Shown: piece after piece, positions 57,234 to 64,000 of the stretch
Layout: each line of letters opens with the position of its first letter
Position numbering within the stretch: position 1 is the stretch's first letter
Origin: Astrocystis sublimbata
Lineage: Eukaryota; Ascomycota; Sordariomycetes; Xylariales; Xylariaceae
Assembly: GCA_022453515.1 (NCBI GenBank)
Contig: JAJNNY010000035.1
Coordinates: 62,001 to 126,000 of the forward strand
Direction: 5' to 3'
DNA: 64,000 nt
Notes under the pieces: model-generated
Databases searched by the model: none
Told to the model about the DNA's origin: nothing
What the model saw: the letters and a program-made list of their open reading frames with translations, nothing else
Program-made: the position numbers and the translations under genes

Positions 57234-60200
57234 ATGGCGTCCTCGGCCATCAACAACCCCAATCCCCAGACCATCGGCAACCTCCTGTCCAGGCTCACCG
57301 ATGCCGATCCCGACTACCGCTTCATGTCCCTGAACGACCTGCATCAGATTCTCGTCAGGCCCAAGACCGAATTCCTCGTCCACGACTACAACACGTCCTC
57401 GCGCATTGTGGATGCCATTATTAAGACTCTGGACGATCAGAATGGCGAAGTCCAAAACCTGGCCGCCAAGTGCATCGGTCCCTTGGCCGCCAAAATCCCC
57501 ATATCTGTTGTCACCCCCATGTTAGAGAAGCTCACCATGGTCGAGATCAAGAACTCAGTCGACAGCGCTCTGCCGTCCCTGGCTCTGTGCAGCGTCATCT
57601 CGTCCCTCCCGAGCCCCGTCCCGGGCGTCTCGCCGTCACCACAAGTCGTCGATACCTACAACATCATCAGCAACGTGCTCATACCACGCATTCTTGGAAT
57701 TTCCCCTCTCGCTGGAGCTCCTCAATCAAATTCCCGCGGGCTCCTCGACGACAAGTCCAATCCGAGCCCCGAGGCCGTCGATGTCCTCATCGAGGTAGTG
57801 CGGTGCTTTGGCCCGCTTCTTCAACCCGTCGAGGTCGAGAAGCTGCAAGACGTCGTGGTAAAAGTCCTGGAGCGGCCTTCAACGCCCAACTCGGTAAAGA
57901 AAAGAGCTGTTGTCGCTCTTGCCAATCTGGCACCCTATCTATCCAAGGATGTCCTGGATGCTTTTATCACCAAGTTACAAACGAGCATGACACAGCCTGG
58001 CATTAGTCCCGTTATGCTCCGTTTGTATATCACTGTCCTCGGCTCTCTTTCTCGCGCCATACCCTACAAGTTTGGCGCGCACCTGCCCGAAATCATGCCT
58101 TCTGTTCTCTCTACACTCAGCGAAGAGAAACTTCAACAATATGTGGAAATAGTGAGCACCGGCGAAGGCCATGATCCCGAATTCAACCAGATCAGAGAGG
58201 TCGCCTTGATCGCCCTCGACTCCTTCATTGCCTCCTGTGGCGGCCAGATGCGGCCATATACCGACGACGTCATAGCGGCCTCTATGCGATATCTCAGATT
58301 TGACCCCATCTATGCCGACAGTGACGACGTAGACATGGACGACGACGAAGAAGATGATGATGAACCGCTAGATGACGATGACGACGATGATTACGAAGAT
58401 CAGGATGGGTTTGACGACGATGACGATGATAGCTGGAAAGTCCGTAGGTGTGCGGCAAAATCCATCTACACCCTGATTTCCACTCGTAGTACCGATCTGC
58501 TAGACAGCGGCATCTTATATCAGAAGGTGGCCGAGCCCCTAGTGCGAAGATTCGATGAAAGAGAAGAGACTGTTCGGCTTGAAATCATTGCTGCCCTGTC
58601 CCTCCTCGTCCGCAAGACTGGTGAAGGTATTATCCACCCGGACACCATAGAAGACGAGATACTGCAGTCTCTCCCTGACGTGAGGAAAAGGAGGAGGCAG
58701 AGCAGCGGCGCAATGGGACACGGCAACAAGGCTCCCTACATGGCTATACCCGGTCTAACGTCGCCGACCCAAGAGTCTATCCCTCCGACAGGGCCGCGGG
58801 CTGACCTCTTGAGGTTGACTCCTCAATTAGTGAAAGCATCTACTAAACTTTTGAAAGGCAAACAGATTGCCACGAAGCAAGCTGTCATCAGCATGTTGGA
58901 TGACTTGATTGCCGTCCAGAATGGCGGCCTTTCGCAGTTCTTCGACCAGGTTATGCAACCGGTTGTCGACGTGACGAAAGGAGTACCTAGCGTTGCCGGT
59001 TCAAAATCCACAGCTCTGTCGGGTGGTGCCGCATCCGCCACTGCCACCACCCTACGCATGGCTGTCCTCCGCTTCATAAGTAATATCGCCAGAACACACT
59101 CTTCCAGCCTATTCCAACCCTACCTGGCGACGATCGTGACCGGCGTTATCTCTGCGGTAAATGATAAGTTTTACAAGATATCTGGCGAAGCGATCAGGAC
59201 AGCCGAAGAGTTGATCAAGGCAGCTACCCCTCCCAGGGCCAAGCACACCGCCCAGAGATATAAGCCCCAGCTGCTCAAGCTTGTCGATATAGTCATCGAT
59301 CGCGCCTCTGCACAAGATGCAGACATTGAAGTTCGTCAGCGAGCTATACAGGCGCTTGGCACCGCACTTGCCAGAACTTCTTCTACCGACGGATTGCCTG
59401 TGCCTCTCTTGCCCCCTGAGAAACGGCATGCTGGTCTCTACTTGTTACTTGATAGATTGCGTAATGAGACGACACGTCTTCATGCTGTCCGAGCAATTGA
59501 TAACCTTGCGATATTTTCATCGGTCCCGGGTAGCCTGGATGTCGAGTGGATCCAAGCTGTGGCCTTGGAATTATGCGGACAGCTTCGAAAAGCCAACCGT
59601 GCACTCAGGGGTTCCAGTGTCCATGCTCTCCAGCACTTGGTCTTTAGTTCAGCAGCCAAGGGGAGCTTGACGGCAGAGACAGTCAGCGGCATAGTATCAG
59701 CTATCCTGCTCGTCGTCACCGGAAACGACACCCATATGCTGAGCCCTGCCTTGCTCATTGTCGCTCAACTGCAACTCGAGAACCCAAAGCTGACTGCTTC
59801 ACAAGAGTTCGTCAATGCGCTTTGCGATTTGATCAAGAAAAGCATACCTGCCAATATTCTCGACTCTTTGCTTGTTCTTGTAACGAACATAGGCCAGTCC
59901 GGCATGGGCCAACAGCTGATGCAAGGCGTCTTATCAGTGGGTGTTGCTGGCGACCCCATTGTCGTCGGGAAAGTCGTGGGCGCATTGTTCGTCGCGAGCC
60001 AAGGTAATGCCGGCGTTTCAATCGAAAATTTTGTTGAAGAGCTCAAAATGACGAGCAAATTGTCGCCTCCGGATACTGCGCGCCAGAGCCTGGCTTTGGC
60101 CATCCTTGGGGAGATCGGTCTACGTCTTGGCCCCAGATCTCCATTGAGCCCCAATATCTTCCTCCAGCAGTTCGGTGATGAGCCCGATAAGGTGTCCGTA

Positions 60201-61406
60201 TTGGCTGCTGTTTCTTTGGGTCGTGCTGGAGCAGGTGACGTATCGCGCTACCTTCCCATCATTCTAGAGGCTACCAAGCAGCATGGAAAACATCAATATC
60301 TACTTCTACAGTCGATACGAGAAGTCCTCCACCAAGCTGTTACTTTATCCGCGGATATCACTGCTTACGAGGATGACATCTGGGAGATTCTCTTTACTTC
60401 TTCTAAGACAGAAGATAACAAGGCTATCTGTGCAGAGTGCATTGGTCGTCTGGCAATATTGAAGCCAAAGATCTATATCAAAAAGCTGCAGGTATGTATA
60501 AGCAATTTTCAACCAATAAACGCACATTCTCTGACAAATCTAGGAACTTCTGACGAGTTCTTCCGATGGATACCGAGGTGTTGCTGTTCAGGCACTTAGA
60601 TACACCCTACCAGACAGTGACGAGACGTTTGATGCCGAGCTGAATTTGGTATTAGTCGATATGATTTTGACAGTCCTGAATGATAGTGTCCTGGAGATCC
60701 GGCGGCTTGGAATGACGACGCTCAACTCTGCCACGCACAATAAGCCTGGCTTGATTCTACCACGACTCAGTGAATTTAAGCAATACGTCATGGACGAATC
60801 CACAATCAAGAAAGAGCTCATCCGCGAAGTGCAAATGGGGCCCTTCAAACATCTTGTTGATGACGGCCTTGAAGCTCGAAAGGTTAGCCAATACCCCCAT
60901 GGCTCAATTTCTTTTCTGCGGCAGCTTCGCTAATACGTTTCCAGAGTGCATACGAGACTTTATATTCCCTCATGGAGGTATCATATACTAGGATTAGCTC
61001 GCCAGAGTTCTATGATCGTATTATTGCGGGTCTTGATGACGACAACGATATCAGATCACTCTGCAACCTGATGCTGGGCAAACTAATCGTGATTGATTCG
61101 GAGGAGACGACTCGCCGACTTGACACGATCGCCGAGTGCTTCCGAAAAACGTTGTCTACCAAGCTTAAGGATAATGCCGTGAAGCAGGAACACGAAAAAC
61201 AGGAAGAGGCCAACAAGAGTGTGCTGCGAGTGTCTGTTCTCCTTGCCGAGAAGACGAAGACGACTCTGCCGGGTCCTAGCAATGGTCCGGGTGCCGGTCC
61301 TCAGATACAGTCCCAGAACCCTGTCTGGCAGCAATATTGGGAATGGATTAACAAGGATTTCGACCGTCAACTAAAGAACTTGCGCGAGGAAGTTAAGGAG
61401 ACATGA
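57234..61406 (+). CDS. CAND1: Cullin-associated NEDD8-dissociated protein (CAND1)
   Basis: Three exons, 57234-60491, 60544-60882 and 60945-61406, give 1352 residues in phase. The protein is built of HEAT repeats and wraps unneddylated cullins, exchanging substrate receptors of SCF-type ubiquitin ligases. Diagnostic pieces: the N-terminal helix block N-P-Q-T-I-G-N-L-L, an acidic loop at about 360-403 (long Asp/Glu run), L-E-I-R-R-L-G-M-T-T-L-N-S-A and G-P-F-K-H-L-V-D-D-G-L-E-A-R-K near the C-terminus, the last very close to animal CAND1. The ATG at 57234 starts the conserved block; an upstream in-frame ATG (57183) would add 17 residues without family character. In Aspergillus nidulans the protein is made from two separate genes; here it is one. 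Confidence 0.95.
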
Positions 61407-62236
61407 CTTGAATGATGGAAGTATGTCCTACTAAGTACTGGTTATCAATAGCTCCTCGGAACCCATATCATCTGAAAGACGGGGCAACATTGGTTGAGGT
61501 CCTCTTGTAGTTCTCACACAATCAACGTGAGCATTGGAGACTATTACAACATGCACTGCCTTCATGGTATCTGAGAACATAAAGCAAAATGGACCATGAT
61601 ACCAATGTTCAGGGTCAATGCTCAGCCACAACGTTGCAGACTTCTTTCAGACTTATGACCATACTCCGCGTAGATGATCTCGTAGACGACGGGCAGAACA
61701 ATTGTTGATAGCAGCAGCGAGAGTCGCATAGGCTTAAATTTAACACACCGTGAAGGGGCGGCACACGCAACTACGCTAGACCTAGCTGTCGTCAATGATT
61801 GTTAGAAGATTAATAACGGCCGTGGACATCGAAGCTTCCTCAGATCATTCATGTCGATAGCTGAACTTCAACGTTCCTCTCATTGCATACAAGTATTGAC
61901 AACAAACAATGCGTAAGCAGATCCATTGTCTCGATGTACTTACTTTAAGTACTATATAACCATGCCTCTCATTCGACTACAGATCAACCCAACTAACTCA
62001 AACTCCACTCCCACCAGAATCAATCACCAAGGCCAACCAACATCATAGCAGAACAACTCGAATGACAGACATAACATACCCCAGATCGACAACAGAAACA
62101 TAAATCAAGTGAGATATAGATATATATGTATGAGATCTCTAGAATCAGACTGCTCTATGCTCTAGCTTGCAACACAACAATGCTTTAGCAAACAGAGAAG
62201 CATATCTATCTAGAGAGATGAGTGAGATCTAGAGAT
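61407..62236. other. Intergenic region between convergent genes
   Basis: 3' flanks of CAND1 and of the transhydrogenase gene. AGATCT palindromes occur at about 62133, 62226 and 62234. No gene. Confidence 0.5.
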
Positions 62237-64000
62237 CTAAGCAGAGCGAGACTCGACAGCAGATTTGATAGCTTAAAGTAGGTAAACACCCTCAAAGTTA
62301 GCCTTTATCGCCCACATTGCTATAACCATAGGAAGTCAAGGTCGAAGGGGATAGATAGACAACTCACCGTCACAAGTAACCTTGGCATCGCCAAACAGCA
62401 TCTTGGTTCCTGGCATGTAGAACATGGGGTTCGGGACATCGGCTAAAAGCGAGGTACCAGTATTAGCAACCGTCACAATGCCAGATCATTCAATAAGGTA
62501 AGATAAAGTGGGAATAGCTCACCATACCCAGAAGCCATGCCCCTCTTCATGACAATGACCTGCTTGCTCTTCCACGCATGCAACACCGGCATCCCCGCAA
62601 TCGGGCTACCCGGCTCCAGCGCAATTGGATTGACCGTGTCGTTCGCGCCAATCACGAGCGTGACATCCGTATCTCCAAAGTCGTCGTTGATCTCGTCCAT
62701 CTCGAGGACAATGTCATAGGGAACACTAGCCTCGGCGAGCAGCACGTTGCACTGCCCCGGCATGCGGCCCGCGACAGGGTGGATGGCGAAGCGGACGTTA
62801 ATGTTCTTGGATCGCAGCGTCTTGGTGATCTCGCTGATGGCGTACTGCGCTTTGGCGACGGCCATGCCGTACCCCACGACGATGATAACGCTCTCGGCGT
62901 TTGTGAGAGCCTCGGCGGTTTCCTCCACGTTGGTCTGCACTACTGTGCCTTCTACTTTGTACTCGGTGGTTGTGGGCGCTGATATCCCGCCGAACAAGAC
63001 GTTGGTGAGAGACCGGTTCATGGCGACGCACATGATGTAGGACAGGATGGATCCAGATACGCCGATGAGCGCGCCGACCGAGGTGAGTAGCGGATTGTCC
63101 AACATGAGCCCTTCAGCGACTAGAGCGAAGCCACTGTAGGCGTTGAGAACGGTGATGACGACTGGCATGTCGGCACCTCCAATAGCGGCTGTCGTGGTGT
63201 ATCCCTTAGCAAAAGAGAGGATCGTGTTCGCGCCAAGGGCACAAGCGGCAATCATAGGGGATCCAGGTGCCATGGTCACGAAAGCACCCATGGTTGCGAC
63301 GTTGGTAGCGAGCATGCCGGAGTTGACTGCGTGTCGGCCCTTGAACATCAGGGGCTTTGAGGACATCTTGCCAGCCAGCTTCATGAAAGCTACGAGGGAT
63401 CCGGTAAATGTGATACCGCCAATCAGTACGCCCATGTAAGCCGTGACTAGGTGCAGGGTGGTGATGTGGTCAAGACTACCCATAACACTACCAATACTTG
63501 TCAAAACTGCCGCTAGACCGACGACCGAGTGAAGCGCCGCAACAGTTTGCGGCAAGTCTGTAGGAGTGATGCGTTTTCCGATGACAAGACCGAGGATACT
63601 TCCAATCGTAGCGAGAGTTCCGAACTGGGTGAGTACCTCCGGGCTAAAGCCGACAGCAAGTAAAGAAGCCAATACGCCTGAGCCTACACCGAGAATACCA
63701 AGCAGATTACCCATGCGAGCGGTAGCTTGAGAGGCTAGACCTGAGAGCGAGCCGATGCAGAGAACAGAGCTGACCAAGTAACCGGCTTGCACAAGTCCAG
63801 CAGCGCCGGTGGAAGCAGCAGCAAGGAAACCGCCGCCAAAGAGGACGCCGGGTACAGCCCACATCCAGGGATACTCAGGAGGGTCGGTCGGTCCTACAAT
63901 ATGCATTAGTATTAATCTTTCATGTAACTTGGAGGTTCGATGAAGTATACTTACGCTTGAACATGTCAAGCATTCGCTTTGTGATGACGAAACCTCCGGA
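62237..64000 (-). CDS. NNT: NAD(P) transhydrogenase, mitochondrial (C-terminal half, partial)
   Basis: Runs off the right edge. Exons seen: >64000-63955, 63893-62523, 62442-62368 and 62271-62237, in phase. The retained part begins at the end of the alpha-type segment ([21 protein letters not shown]), then the beta-type membrane helices (domain II) and domain III, which binds NADP(H): [33 protein letters not shown] and the C-terminal G-D-A-K-V-T-C-D-A. The enzyme uses the mitochondrial proton gradient to reduce NADP+ by NADH. Splitting of the last 40 residues over two short exons (75 and 35 nt) is unusual but every phase agrees. The NAD-binding domain I lies outside the window. Confidence 0.95.

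Noticed and set aside
1..64000. tRNA, rRNA and CRISPR features
   Set aside because: By eye I found no convincing tRNA B-box with matching acceptor stem and no array of spaced identical repeats; a tRNAscan or Infernal run would be decisive.

Overview
The window looks like nuclear DNA of a filamentous ascomycete (Pezizomycotina). Evidence: genes are intron-poor or split by short GT-AG introns of about 50-100 bp with CTRAY-like branch sites; families typical of that group occur (HET domain, Zn2Cys6 regulator, DUF7580, NmrA-like, GH43, aquaporin, large ABCC transporter); and single-copy eukaryotic housekeeping genes lie between them (SEC61, MOD5-type tRNA modifier, CAND1, mitochondrial transhydrogenase). 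I cannot fix the class or genus from sequence alone. All splice junctions were worked out by hand from reading frame and consensus; the multi-exon models given here keep phase throughout.

Layout, left to right. 0-9 kb: secreted feruloyl-esterase-like CE1 hydrolase (-), hotdog thioesterase (+), then a divergent pair, a C2H2-like zinc-finger protein (-) and a DUF7580-type protein (+). 9-12 kb: a graveyard of three decayed genes, a cytochrome P450 and two short-chain dehydrogenases, reading like the remains of a small metabolic cluster. 12.5-23.4 kb: MYND-finger protein (+), Zn2Cys6 regulator (-), full-length ABCC/MRP transporter (-). 25.7-31.8 kb: the most unusual locus, one reading frame joining a trypsin-like protease domain (GDSGS) to a DHA2-type MFS transporter (-), divergent from a single-pass membrane protein (+). 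32.9-39.8 kb: housekeeping run on + strand: SEC61, 2-Cys-type peroxiredoxin, tRNA dimethylallyltransferase. The peroxiredoxin is followed in the same frame by about 195 repeat-rich codons interrupted by a single extra TAG. 40-48 kb: ten-exon GH43 enzyme (-), a 3.9-kb gene-poor gap, an aquaporin (+). 48-56 kb: a small orphan protein (-), an AT-rich degenerate stretch, a frameshifted HET gene (+), an NmrA-like protein (-) and a DUF2306-like membrane protein (-). 57-64 kb: intact single-locus CAND1 (+) and the 3' half of NAD(P) transhydrogenase (-), which runs off the right edge.

The genes do not form one pathway. Housekeeping loci alternate with accessory loci (self/non-self and transport-type genes, carbohydrate enzymes), and the accessory loci carry the signs of decay and novelty: frameshifts, in-frame stops, fusions and repeats.
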